A program made the position numbers and the translations under genes. Under the pieces are notes generated by a model. It saw only the letters and a list, made by a program, of their open reading frames with translations, was not told the origin of the DNA and did not search any database. A DNA stretch of 64,000 nt. Source: Lachnospiraceae bacterium (lineage in GTDB: Bacteria; Bacillota; Clostridia; Lachnospirales; Lachnospiraceae). Each line of letters begins with the position of its first letter. Positions within the stretch are counted from its first letter, which is position 1. Location of the stretch: contig JAQXVO010000023.1 in NCBI GenBank assembly GCA_029224965.1, positions 33,318 to 97,317 on the forward strand. Direction: 5' to 3'. Positions 35,895-45,408 of this stretch are shown here, one piece after another.

Positions 35895-37067
35895 TTATCC
35901 GATTCTTCTTGCTCCGTCGCTGGCATCTGCAATGTAGAACTCGCAGTCCAGGCCGGTTCTTTCCTTGTAGACCTTAGCGATGGTCTCCTTAAAGATATCG
36001 ACAGCATCTTCCTTAACGATGGAAACGGTGCAGCCGCCGAATCCGCCGCCGGTCATACGGGAACCGATGACACCGGGGATCTTCCATGCCTCTTCTGCCA
36101 GAATATCCAGCTCCTTGCAGGAGACGTCATAATCATCGCGAAGAGAAACATGGGACTCGTTCATGAGCTTTCCGAATGCTTCCAGATCACCCTTCTTTAA
36201 GGCGTCGACCGCCTTGATGGTCCGCTGATTCTCATAGACTGCATGGTGGGCTCTCTTCCGGCAGATCTCATCCGGAATGGCATCTGCATAGCGGTCGAAT
36301 TCCCCATCGGTCAGATCACCCAGAGTCTTGATAGAGACAACCTTCTGAAGATCGCTCAGAGCCTGTTCGCTCTCACGGCGTCTGTCATTGTAGGCGGAGC
36401 CTGCCAGGCTGTGCTTTACCTTGGAATTGGTGATGACGATCTTCTCGTTCTTCAGATTCAGAGGAACATAGTCATATTTCAGGGTATTGGTATCCAGGAA
36501 GATGGCGCAGTCCTTCTTGCCCATGGCAGATGCGAACTGATCCATGATGCCGCAGTTCATACCATTGTATTCATTCTCGGAAAGCTGGCCCATAAGAGCG
36601 CAGTCAACCATGGTCATATCAATGGAAAAGAGATCGCGGAGAATAACCGCTGCAACCTCTTCGATAGAAGCCGAAGCGGAAAGACCGGAGCCGGCAGGAA
36701 GATCGGAACCCATAACCATGTCATAGCCGTTGGGTACATGGAAGCCATGCTTCTCAAATTCCCAGATCACACCCTGCTGATAGTCATACCAGACACCGTT
36801 ATCATTGGGTGCAAGCTTCGTGATGTCTGCGGTCTGAACACCATCCTTGGGATAGGTCGCATTGTACCAGCGGACGATCTTGTCATCTCTTTTTCTTGCA
36901 ACGGCATAGTTTCCCATGGACAGAGCGCATGGGAAAACATGTCCTCCGTTATAGTCTGTGTGCTCGCCGATCAGATTGACACGGCCGGGTGCAAAATAGC
37001 AGCGGATATCTCCCTCGCCGCCGAATTTCTCCACAAATTCTTTTTTCAGATCATCTAAAAGTGCCAT
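35895..37067 (-). CDS. galK: galactokinase
   Basis: A 390-residue GHMP kinase making galactose-1-phosphate. Motifs: 'GRVNLIGEHTDYNGG' (galactokinase signature, about 28-42), 'LPAGSGLSASASIE' (ATP loop, about 124-137), and 'RMTGGGFGGCTVSIV' near the C-terminus. No other Leloir genes are nearby; the GH42 galactosidase at 39911-42007 could supply galactose. RBS AAGGGG. Confidence 0.95.
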   Translation of the reverse strand: MALLDDLKKEFVEKFGGEGDIRCYFAPGRVNLIGEHTDYNGGHVFPCALSMGNYAVARKRDDKIVRWYNATYPKDGVQTADITKLAPNDNGVWYDYQQGVIWEFEKHGFHVPNGYDMVMGSDLPAGSGLSASASIEEVAAVILRDLFSIDMTMVDCALMGQLSENEYNGMNCGIMDQFASAMGKKDCAIFLDTNTLKYDYVPLNLKNEKIVITNSKVKHSLAGSAYNDRRRESEQALSDLQKVVSIKTLGDLTDGEFDRYADAIPDEICRKRAHHAVYENQRTIKAVDALKKGDLEAFGKLMNESHVSLRDDYDVSCKELDILAEEAWKIPGVIGSRMTGGGFGGCTVSIVKEDAVDIFKETIAKVYKERTGLDCEFYIADASDGARRIG

Positions 37068-37164
37068 TTTTAAACCCCTTTCTATTACCAGTTACGAACA
37101 CATCTTACCCCAGATTGGTGTCTTACACTATCTCCCATTCATTTGTTTTTTTTGCAAAAATGAT

Positions 37165-37266
37165 GAAAAAAGCCATAAGAACCACCTGGCAGGCACCCTT
37201 CAAAAAATGAAACGGATTCTTCTGTCTCGTGTTTTTCGAACTCCTTACCTTATGGTCCTTATGGCT
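37165..37266 (-). terminator. long-loop terminator after leuS
   Basis: AGCCATAAG...ACCA pairs with TGGT...CTTATGGCT over 14 positions, with an apex of about 68 bases; a T run follows on the minus strand. Confidence 0.7.
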
Positions 37267-37335
37267 CATTCTAAATAAACTTGTTTCAATCTGTCAGGTT
37301 CTTATTTCCATCTGCCTGTTTCGTCAAAAAACATT

Positions 37336-39768
37336 TTACTTCACAACGAAGTTCAGGATACGACCCGGAACATAAATTTCCTTCACGATGGTCTTTCCAT
37401 CGATGAACTTCTTTACATTTTCATTCTGCTTCGCAGCTTCCAGAGCTTCTTCCTTGCTGCATCCCTGGGGCAGGTCTACATTTCCGCGGACCTTGCCGTT
37501 GACCTGAACACCCATGGAGACAACCTCATCCTTTGCCTTGTCGGCATCATAGACCGGCCAGGAGGACAGGGTGCAGAAGGTCTTTCCATCAGGGTTCTGG
37601 CCCAGAATCTGCCACATTTCCTCTGTCATATGAGGAGCGAAGGGAGACAGAAGCTTGATGAAGGTCAGGACATCGTCCTTTGTGACATAGTCGGCCTTGC
37701 CGAACTCATTGATCAGAGTCATCAGAGCTGCGATGGCGGTGTTGAACTTCATCCGCTCGATGTCCTCGGAAACCTTCTTGATGGTCTTGTGAAGGCTGGA
37801 CTCGATCTCCTTGATCTCCGGCTTGTCCTCGATATGGTCGAGCAGGTTCCAGGTACGATCCAGGAAACGCTTGCAGCCGCGGAGAGATTCATCGGACCAG
37901 GGAGCTGCGGCGCCGTAGTCACTCATGAAAAGGACATAGACACGCAGGGTATCAGCACCGTAGGACTCAACGATGTCCATAGGATCGATGACATTGCCCT
38001 TGCTCTTACTCATCTTCTCGCCGTCCGGTCCCAGGATCAGGCCCTGATAGGACCGCTTTGCATAAGGCTCCGGCGTATTGACAAGCTTCTGATCATAGAG
38101 GAACTGATGCCAGAAACGGGAATAGAGCAGATGTCTGGTGACATGCTCCATACCGCCGTTATAATGGTCAACCGGCATCCAGTATTCCAGCTTCTTGTAA
38201 TCTGCGAAAGCCTTGTCATTGTGAGGATCACAGAAACGGAGGTAATACCAGCTGGAGCCAGCCCACTGAGGCATGGTGTCGGTCTCACGCTTGGCAGGAC
38301 CGCCGCACTTGGGGCAGGTGCAGTTGACCCAGTCAGTTGCACGTGCCAGAGGAGATTCACCCTCCTGGCCCGGTTCAAACTTCTCCATATCCGGCAGAGT
38401 CAGAGGAAGCTGGTCTTCCGGAACCGGAACGGTGCCGCACTTGGGGCAGTGAATCAGAGGGATGGGCTCGCCCCAGTAACGCTGACGGTTGAAGGCCCAG
38501 TCCTTCATCTTGTACTGGACACCCTTGTGTCCGATGCCCTTTTCCTCCAGGAATTTCAACATCTTCTCGATGGATTCCTTCTTATTGTCAATACCGTTCA
38601 GGAAATCCGAATTGATCATCTTTCCGTCGCCGGTATAGGCTTCCTTCTCAATGTCTCCGCCTTCGATAACCGGAGTGATGGGAATATTGAAAGCATGAGC
38701 GAAATCCCAGTCTCTCTGATCATGGGCAGGAACGGCCATAATGGCGCCGGTACCGTAACCCATCATGACATAGTCGGCGATGAAGATCGGAACTTCCTTG
38801 CCATTTACAGGATTGATGGCGGTCAGACCGTCGATCCGTACACCGGTCTTGTCCTTGACCAGCTGAGTCCGCTCGAATTCAGTCTTCTTGGCACTTTCTT
38901 CTCTGTATTTTACAACCTCATCCCAGTTCTTCACGGACGCCTTATATTTATCCAGAAGCGGATGCTCGGGAGCGACAACCATGAAGGCGACGCCATAGAG
39001 GGTATCACAGCGGGTGGTATAGATTTCCAGCTTCTCATCCGGAATAACCTTGCCGTCCTTATCTGCAATATCAAAGTTTACAAAAGCACCGGTCGACTTG
39101 CCGATCCAGGTTCTCTGCTGCTGCTTGATGGAATCCGGATAATCGACATCATTCAGACCTTCCAGGAGACGGTCGGCATACTTGGTGATGCGGAGATACC
39201 AGACATCCTTGGGCTTCTGAACGACATCATTGTGGCAGATATCGCACTTGCCGCCCTGGGAATCCTCGTTCGAGAGAACGACCTTGCAGTGGGGGCAGTA
39301 GTTGACCAGGGTCTTGGCACGAAAAACCAGACCATGCTTATACATCTGAAGGAAAATCCACTGGGTCCAGTGATAGTATTCTGGCAGAGAGGTCGAGATC
39401 TCACGGCTCCAGTCGAAGGAGAAACCAACCTTTTCCATCTGCTCCTTGAAATGGTGGATGTTCTTCACCGTAATATCGTGGGGATGGGTGTTCGTCTTGA
39501 TGGCATAGTTCTCAGCCGGCAGACCGAAGGAATCGAAGCCCATGGGGAAAAGGACGTTGTAGCCCTCCATCCGGCGCTTTCTTGCCAGAACCTCGATACT
39601 GGAATAGGCCTTGATATGGCCGACATGCATACCGGCTCCCGAAGGATAGGGGAACTCGACCAGGCCGTACCACTTGGGCTTCTTATCAAAATCAATGGCC
39701 TTGAAAGCGTCATTCTCTTCCCACGCCTTCTGCCACTTGGGTTCAATCTTCGTGAAATTGTACTTCAT
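37336..39768 (-). CDS. leuS: leucyl-tRNA synthetase
   Basis: An 810-residue class I synthetase charging tRNA-Leu. The HIGH motif is 'HVGH' at 48-51; 'KMSKSKGNVIDP' is the KMSKS loop near 580; the CP1 editing domain lies between, with 'GTGAIMAVPAHDQRD'. A Cys pair set 'CPHCKVVLSNE...CDIC' forms a zinc-binding module. Length fits bacterial LeuRS. No T-box leader is visible in the 140 bases before it. Confidence 0.97.
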   Translation of the reverse strand: MKYNFTKIEPKWQKAWEENDAFKAIDFDKKPKWYGLVEFPYPSGAGMHVGHIKAYSSIEVLARKRRMEGYNVLFPMGFDSFGLPAENYAIKTNTHPHDITVKNIHHFKEQMEKVGFSFDWSREISTSLPEYYHWTQWIFLQMYKHGLVFRAKTLVNYCPHCKVVLSNEDSQGGKCDICHNDVVQKPKDVWYLRITKYADRLLEGLNDVDYPDSIKQQQRTWIGKSTGAFVNFDIADKDGKVIPDEKLEIYTTRCDTLYGVAFMVVAPEHPLLDKYKASVKNWDEVVKYREESAKKTEFERTQLVKDKTGVRIDGLTAINPVNGKEVPIFIADYVMMGYGTGAIMAVPAHDQRDWDFAHAFNIPITPVIEGGDIEKEAYTGDGKMINSDFLNGIDNKKESIEKMLKFLEEKGIGHKGVQYKMKDWAFNRQRYWGEPIPLIHCPKCGTVPVPEDQLPLTLPDMEKFEPGQEGESPLARATDWVNCTCPKCGGPAKRETDTMPQWAGSSWYYLRFCDPHNDKAFADYKKLEYWMPVDHYNGGMEHVTRHLLYSRFWHQFLYDQKLVNTPEPYAKRSYQGLILGPDGEKMSKSKGNVIDPMDIVESYGADTLRVYVLFMSDYGAAAPWSDESLRGCKRFLDRTWNLLDHIEDKPEIKEIESSLHKTIKKVSEDIERMKFNTAIAALMTLINEFGKADYVTKDDVLTFIKLLSPFAPHMTEEMWQILGQNPDGKTFCTLSSWPVYDADKAKDEVVSMGVQVNGKVRGNVDLPQGCSKEEALEAAKQNENVKKFIDGKTIVKEIYVPGRILNFVVK

Positions 39769-39856
39769 TACATGGCCTCCGAATGTTCAGTAATCTTCTC
39801 AGAAATTAATTCATATGCCGTTAAAGTATACTCCATCTGTCAAGCTTTTTCCACAG

Positions 39857-39883
39857 AAAAAGAACAGGCCCGGCAGCCTGTTC
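39857..39883 (-). terminator. terminator after the GH42 gene
   Basis: GAACAGGC pairs with GCCTGTTC, loop CCGGCA; five T follow on the minus strand. It separates the galactosidase from leuS. Confidence 0.85.
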
Positions 39884-39910
39884 CTTTCTGAAAATTCGTA
39901 TTTTCGTTCT

Positions 39911-42007
39911 CTACAAAGAGATCACGAGACAGCCATAATCCGAGAAAATGGCCCTGCCAGAAGATCCTGCCTTGTCTGAATGATCCGGCTTTCTAACATC
40001 AACCCGTTCATTCTGATAGACCACCTTGGCTCCCTCCGGAAGCTGTACTTCCACTTTTTCCGGCTTCCAGCTGATCAGGAAAATGTAGACCCTTCCGTCG
40101 TCTCCTTCCCGCTCGGTCACTTCCAGACCGGAAGGAATTTCCTTTAAGATCGGCTCCTTTCCCAGGTCTTTCAAAATGCCTCGATAGAAATCCCGGTAGA
40201 AATCGTAGTCAAAATCCGTCGCTATGCCGTAAACCCGGCCCTTTCCATAGAAATTCCTTGTTACGGCAGGCGTATCTCGATAGAAATATTTCTTATAGGT
40301 AAGAAGTGCCTCTGCCCCATGCAGTTCCAGAATCTCACAGAGATTCCGCGAGCGATAGGTCTTCTCCTTCAGTTCTCCGCATTCCGGCAGGTCCGGCCGG
40401 CGGAGAACCGCTTCATTCCACTCCTCATCATAGAGACCGTCAATCTCCGTGCTCCGGAAACCGCACACATCGACCAGATCATGCGGCGTTCCGTCCAGGA
40501 AGCAGAGATCCGTATCATCCACGATTCCCGACCAGTAGGTCAGGATCAGGCAGCCGCCCTTTTCCACGAAGGCCTGGAGCTTATCCGCAAAGCCCTCCCG
40601 GAACATGTAGACCATAGGCGCTGCGACAATCCGGTAGCCGTCCAGACTCTGGGTCTCATCGATGAGGTCTGCATTTAAGCCAAACTCACGGAAGGCCCGG
40701 TAGGACTTGCGGCAGGCCTCCCGGTAATAAAGCCCCGCATTGCGCGGTCCCTGGGCATCCTCCATGGCCCAGCGGTTCTGCATATCATAGATCACAGCCG
40801 CCCTGGACTTAACCTCCGACCCGATGACCGGGCTCAGACACTCCAGGGCCCGGCCGGTCTCCGCTGCCTCACGGAAGACCCGGGTGTCGTCCTTTCCGTA
40901 ATGATCGATCAGAGCCCCATGGAACTTCTCGCTAGCGCCCCGGCTCTGCCGCATCTGGAAATATAGACCGCCGTCGGCACCGTGGGCAATGGCCTGAAGC
41001 TCCTGCGCCATAAGAAGGCCCGGCTCCTTCAGCTTGCTGACAGACTGCCAGTTGGTGGCGGACGGGCAGGACTCCATCATAAGATAAGGCTTCCTCTGCA
41101 GGGAGCGGACCCGGTCATGATCGAAGGCCGTGTCAATGGCAATATCATAATTGCCCTCCGCGCCGTGCTTTCCCCAGACCGGATAATTGTCCCAGGACAT
41201 GAAATCGCAGATATCGGTGAAATCCTGATAATCCAGGCCCTTATAGTCGTACATGAGATTCATGGTAATGGGCAGGTCTGAACCGCCGTCCCGGACTGCA
41301 CGGATTTCCGCTTCGGTAAAATCCTTATGCCGTTCGGTAATAAAGCGCTTCCAGTCCAGCTTCAGACCATGAAGCTGGGTCTCGCCGATCTGCATGGGCG
41401 GATCGATTTCCTCGAAAGAGGTAAAGGTATGGCTCCAGAAGGCCGCATTCCAGGCCCGGTTTAAATTTGAGATACAGCCATAGCGATCCTTGAGCCAGTT
41501 CCGGAAAGCCTCCCGGCAGAGCGGGCAGTAGCACTCGCCGCCCATCTCATTATTGATGTGCCAGGCAATGACACCCGGATGCTTACCGAAGGCCTCCGAC
41601 AGACGGCGGTCAATCTCATAGGTCTTCTTCCGGTAGGCAGGGCTTGTCATGCAGTGATTGTGGCGGTCGCCGAAAAGCAGCTTCTGACCCATGTCATTGA
41701 CCCTGAGAACCTCCGGATAGCGCTTTGCCAGCCAGGCCGGACGGCTTCCGGTCGGAGTCGCAAGGATGGTATAGATTCCGTTCTCATAGAGACTGTCGAT
41801 CCGCTCCTTCAACCAGGAAAAATCATAATTGCCATCCGAAGGCTCCAGACTTGCCCAAGAAAAAATGCCCATGGAAACCACGTTGACATGAGCCTCCTTC
41901 ATAAGCCGGATGTCCTCAGCCAGAATATCCGGCCGGTCCAGCCACTGCTCCGGATTGTAGTCACCGCCGTATAACAATTTCCCCCTTGTCGGAACCTTCG
42001 AAACCAT
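39911..42007 (-). CDS. GH42 beta-galactosidase
   Basis: A 698-residue family 42 glycosidase without signal peptide. The acid/base is Glu154 in 'HINNEMGG' and the nucleophile is Glu312 in 'LMMESCPSATNW'. Cys119, Cys159, Cys161 and Cys164 match the zinc site known in GH42 trimers. The catalytic barrel is followed by the trimerisation domain (about 390-600) and a small beta domain. It cleaves beta-galactosides inside the cell. Likely monocistronic, and galK lies 2.8 kb downstream. Confidence 0.95.
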   Translation of the reverse strand: MVSKVPTRGKLLYGGDYNPEQWLDRPDILAEDIRLMKEAHVNVVSMGIFSWASLEPSDGNYDFSWLKERIDSLYENGIYTILATPTGSRPAWLAKRYPEVLRVNDMGQKLLFGDRHNHCMTSPAYRKKTYEIDRRLSEAFGKHPGVIAWHINNEMGGECYCPLCREAFRNWLKDRYGCISNLNRAWNAAFWSHTFTSFEEIDPPMQIGETQLHGLKLDWKRFITERHKDFTEAEIRAVRDGGSDLPITMNLMYDYKGLDYQDFTDICDFMSWDNYPVWGKHGAEGNYDIAIDTAFDHDRVRSLQRKPYLMMESCPSATNWQSVSKLKEPGLLMAQELQAIAHGADGGLYFQMRQSRGASEKFHGALIDHYGKDDTRVFREAAETGRALECLSPVIGSEVKSRAAVIYDMQNRWAMEDAQGPRNAGLYYREACRKSYRAFREFGLNADLIDETQSLDGYRIVAAPMVYMFREGFADKLQAFVEKGGCLILTYWSGIVDDTDLCFLDGTPHDLVDVCGFRSTEIDGLYDEEWNEAVLRRPDLPECGELKEKTYRSRNLCEILELHGAEALLTYKKYFYRDTPAVTRNFYGKGRVYGIATDFDYDFYRDFYRGILKDLGKEPILKEIPSGLEVTEREGDDGRVYIFLISWKPEKVEVQLPEGAKVVYQNERVDVRKPDHSDKAGSSGRAIFSDYGCLVISL

Positions 42008-42227
42008 ACTTTTCTCCTCCCAAAATCCCTTGCTTCAGACTATATCCAAAACCGATAATCCAGAACCCTGATAACATAGCAGACCTTATTCGGGACTGCC
42101 TGTACAGGAACCCGAACTCACAGTAATTCTGACGATTTGTCCCATCTATCGTTATCATAGCAAAGCAATTCGAATCGCAATGTGCAAAAACGATTCTTTT
42201 TAAATGGGAAATAATTCTGATTTTGTT

Positions 42228-43043
42228 TTACCCTTGGAAAACCGACGAGAAGGCAGCATAACCGGAAACCGGGACGCCGGCGGCAAGAAGATGCGAGACA
42301 TCCCCCAGGCACTGCATGCGGAAGGTCGCCGTATTGTGCAGCCGCTTCTCCGCATTCAGAACCGTAATACCGGTCGGAGGAATGCAGGTCGAATGCCAGA
42401 GAACCACCGGAGAAATATTCAGAAGATGGCCCAGCATGACACAGGTCACACCGAAATGGCAGAAGAAGAGAATGGTCTTCTCATCATCCGTATCCCGGAT
42501 CTCATAATTCCTGGTCCCGTGAAGCATGATGTCAGAAGCCTCTGCCGGATTCACATGGCCGGTCGGATCCGTAAAATCAAAATAGCGTCCAAAACCCGTC
42601 CCCGGCTTCTCATGCCAGTGATAGCCATAGCCCTCCAGAATCTGATCCAGACCCTCATAGACCTTTCTGGCTTCTGCCTCAACATCCGGCCGGTCCTTAT
42701 AGATTCCGTAGGAAAACCAGTAATCCGGATCCAGGTAACCCGGGTCCGCCGTAAAATCCTGAGCCATCAGGTCCCAGGCCGCATGCACCTCGCCCGTCGA
42801 CGGATCCTTGATCTGAGGCGGAAATTCCCTCAGCCAATCCTTGGTAATGGCCTCTCTCTTCAAGACGCGAAGCGTCGGCTCCGCCGTCTCCCTGGCCCGG
42901 CCGAGAGGAGACTGATAGATCCGGTCTATATTTGTCCAGCGAGCCGTCCGAAGAGCAAGTGCAGCTGCCTCCCTCTGACCCACCTCAGTCAGAGAATCCG
43001 TCGTATAATCCGGTGTGCCGTGTCTGATGAAGATGATCCGCAT
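42228..43043 (-). CDS. histidine phosphatase (phosphoglycerate mutase-like)
   Basis: A 271-residue member of histidine phosphatase branch 1. 'IRHGTPDYT' at 5-13 carries the phospho-accepting His; 'LGRARETAEPTL' is the second signature and 'FFCHFGVTCVMLGHLL' holds the second active-site His. Longer than the usual 200 residues by an insert at about 85-165 rich in Tyr, Asp and Trp. The substrate is not predictable; small phosphorylated metabolites are typical. The gap to GH42 is 220 bases. Confidence 0.88.
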   Translation of the reverse strand: MRIIFIRHGTPDYTTDSLTEVGQREAAALALRTARWTNIDRIYQSPLGRARETAEPTLRVLKREAITKDWLREFPPQIKDPSTGEVHAAWDLMAQDFTADPGYLDPDYWFSYGIYKDRPDVEAEARKVYEGLDQILEGYGYHWHEKPGTGFGRYFDFTDPTGHVNPAEASDIMLHGTRNYEIRDTDDEKTILFFCHFGVTCVMLGHLLNISPVVLWHSTCIPPTGITVLNAEKRLHNTATFRMQCLGDVSHLLAAGVPVSGYAAFSSVFQG

Positions 43044-43201
43044 GGTTAACTCCTTTTCATTTTATATTCTCGTATTTATTTATCATACACCGAGAGCCCG
43101 ACACGGACGAATTCTAATGTAAAGTTTTCATGCAAATTTTGTAAAATTTACCGAAATTTAATACTCCGGCGGCCCGTATTGTGGCATAATAGATAAACAT
43201 A

Positions 43202-43235
43202 TTAGGCTTCTTGTGGTCTCCTGCGACCAGCCTAA
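43202..43235 (+). promoter_or_regulatory. hairpin in the ppk1 leader
   Basis: TTAGGCT/AGCCTAA with an inner TGGTC/GACCA, 42 bases before the ppk1 start and lacking a T run. A CATAAT -10 candidate lies just upstream (about 43184). Probably a 5' leader structure; function unknown. Confidence 0.4.
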
Positions 43236-43276
43236 CCGAATAAAATCCAACCATTGGAGAGTCTAGGAGAAGAATT

Positions 43277-45334
43277 ATGGAAAATGAAACAATCTACAGA
43301 CAAAACCGTGAACTGTCCTGGCTGAAATTCAACGACCGCGTCCTCATGCAGGCCAAGGACAAAAACGTTCCCCTAGCGGAAAAACTGACCTTTATCTCGA
43401 TCTACCAGACCAATCTGGACGAATTCTTCCGTGTCAGGGTCGGCTCCCTCTATGACGAGATGCTCTACTACCCGACGGAACGGGAAAATAAAACCTATAT
43501 GACCGCCGAAGAGCAGATCCACGCTATTCTGGACCGTCTCCGGACCCTGAACAGAAAAAAAGACCGTTATTATAAGGAAGCAATTACCGAACTTAAGGAC
43601 TACGGCGTCCGTCTCCTCCACTTCGACGACATCAGCAGAAAGGAAGACCTGGAATACCTCGATACCTACTTTGAGAGCCAGATCCTGCCCCTGCTTTCGC
43701 CCCAGGTCATTTCCCGCCGCCAGCCCTTCCCTTTCCTTAACAATAATGACCTCTATATCGCTGCCCAGCTGACCAATAAGAAAGGCAAGCGGAAATTAGG
43801 CATCGTCTCCATCGTCCATGCCGAAGACATGCGCCTCATTCACCTTTCCGATGGCTCTGTCATCCTCCTTGAAGACGTTCTGACTCACTATCTGCCCCAG
43901 ATCTTCCGGAATCAGAAGGTAGAGCGGTCCAGCGTCATTCGTGTGACCCGTTCAGCGGATATCGATGAGGATGAGATGGAAGACACGGATGATTACCGGT
44001 CCATGATGGAGGATCTGATCCGGAAAAGAAGAAAACTCCATCCCTTACGTCTGGAATACACCAAGGGACTCGAAAAGCAGGAGCTTTCCATGATGGCCGA
44101 ATTCTTAGGACTCAAGGAAAAACAGCTCTTTCCCTCAGAAAGTCCCCTGGACTTCTCCTTCTTCGGAGAGATACGAGACATGCTGAAGGGCAGCCATCCG
44201 GAGCTTTTCTACAAGCCCCTGGCTCCCCAGAACTCTGCCATGGTCGAAAACCGGACTCCCATGATCCGGCAGATTTTAAAGCACGACATTCTTCTGGCCT
44301 ATCCCTTTGAATCCATGTCGCCCTTCCTCCGTCTTCTGGATGAAGCTGCCACGGATCCCCGGGTTGCCAGCATCAAAATGACCCTATATCGGGTTGCCAA
44401 GAATTCCCGTGTCATCAAGTCCCTGATCCGAGCTGTGGAAAACGGCAAGGATGTCGTTGTCCTGGTCGAACTTCGGGCCCGTTTTGATGAGGAAAACAAT
44501 ATCGAGCAGTCCAAGGCCCTGGAAAAGGCCGGCGCCCATGTCATCTATGGCCTGACCGGCTACAAGGTGCACAGCAAGCTCTGCCTCATCACCTATCTGG
44601 ATAAAGCTGACAAGGTTCAGTACATCACCCAGATCGGCACTGGAAACTATAACGAGAAGACCGCCCAGCTCTATACCGACCTCTGCCTCATGACCAGCCG
44701 CCGTTCCATCGGCGAGGATGCCAATATCGTCTTCAACCACCTGGCTCAGGAGCAGACCGTTCACCACATCAATGAACTCATGGCTGCACCTCATGCCATG
44801 CAGGACCGGATCATGGCCTACATTGATCAGGAAATCGAGAAAGCGAAAAATGGCAATCCCGCCTATGTCGGCTTCAAGTGCAATTCCGTCACCAGTAAGC
44901 CCATGATCGAGAAACTGGTTGAAGCCAGCCAGGCCGGTGTCAAGATCGATATGATTGTCCGCGGCATCTGCTGCATCACTCCCGGCATACCGGGCTATAC
45001 CGACAATATCAACATTATTTCGATCGTCGGCCGTTATCTCGAGCACTCCAGAATCTATATCTTCGGAGCCGACAACCCTGCGGTCTATATTTCCTCGGCG
45101 GACCTCATGACCAGAAATCTGGAGCGGCGGGTTGAAATTGCCGCGCCGATCTACGACGAGAAGATCAAGAAAAAGATTCTGTCCATGTTCTGGATTATGC
45201 TGAATGATAACGTCAAAGCCAGCGTTCTCGGCCCGGACGGCAAATATAAAAAGATCCGGAACAAGAAAAAGAAGCTGAATTCCCAGGAATTCTTCTTCTC
45301 CGGCTTCACCTTATCGGCGAAGGATGAAAAATAA
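43277..45334 (+). CDS. ppk1: polyphosphate kinase 1
   Basis: A 685-residue PPK1 that makes and uses inorganic polyphosphate with ATP/ADP. The four-domain order is visible: N domain ('RELSWLKFNDRVL'), head, and two phospholipase D-like C domains. His432 in 'KVHSKLCL' is the phosphorylated residue; 'DPRVASIKMTLYRVAKNS' and 'TRNLERRVEI' are other family blocks. Good ribosome site (TAGGAGAA). The pfkA gene follows by 74 bases, so they may share a transcript. Confidence 0.96.
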   Translation: MENETIYRQNRELSWLKFNDRVLMQAKDKNVPLAEKLTFISIYQTNLDEFFRVRVGSLYDEMLYYPTERENKTYMTAEEQIHAILDRLRTLNRKKDRYYKEAITELKDYGVRLLHFDDISRKEDLEYLDTYFESQILPLLSPQVISRRQPFPFLNNNDLYIAAQLTNKKGKRKLGIVSIVHAEDMRLIHLSDGSVILLEDVLTHYLPQIFRNQKVERSSVIRVTRSADIDEDEMEDTDDYRSMMEDLIRKRRKLHPLRLEYTKGLEKQELSMMAEFLGLKEKQLFPSESPLDFSFFGEIRDMLKGSHPELFYKPLAPQNSAMVENRTPMIRQILKHDILLAYPFESMSPFLRLLDEAATDPRVASIKMTLYRVAKNSRVIKSLIRAVENGKDVVVLVELRARFDEENNIEQSKALEKAGAHVIYGLTGYKVHSKLCLITYLDKADKVQYITQIGTGNYNEKTAQLYTDLCLMTSRRSIGEDANIVFNHLAQEQTVHHINELMAAPHAMQDRIMAYIDQEIEKAKNGNPAYVGFKCNSVTSKPMIEKLVEASQAGVKIDMIVRGICCITPGIPGYTDNINIISIVGRYLEHSRIYIFGADNPAVYISSADLMTRNLERRVEIAAPIYDEKIKKKILSMFWIMLNDNVKASVLGPDGKYKKIRNKKKKLNSQEFFFSGFTLSAKDEK

Positions 45335-45408
45335 AAAAAGGTGTTCCAGGTCCCTTCTCCTGCGTTATTATGAAGGAAAGAAAATCAAGCATGTGAAAGG
45401 AGCAGCTT

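Noticed and set aside
39769..39856. T-box leader before leuS
   Set aside because: The gap is too short, with no T-box core sequence or antiterminator seen.
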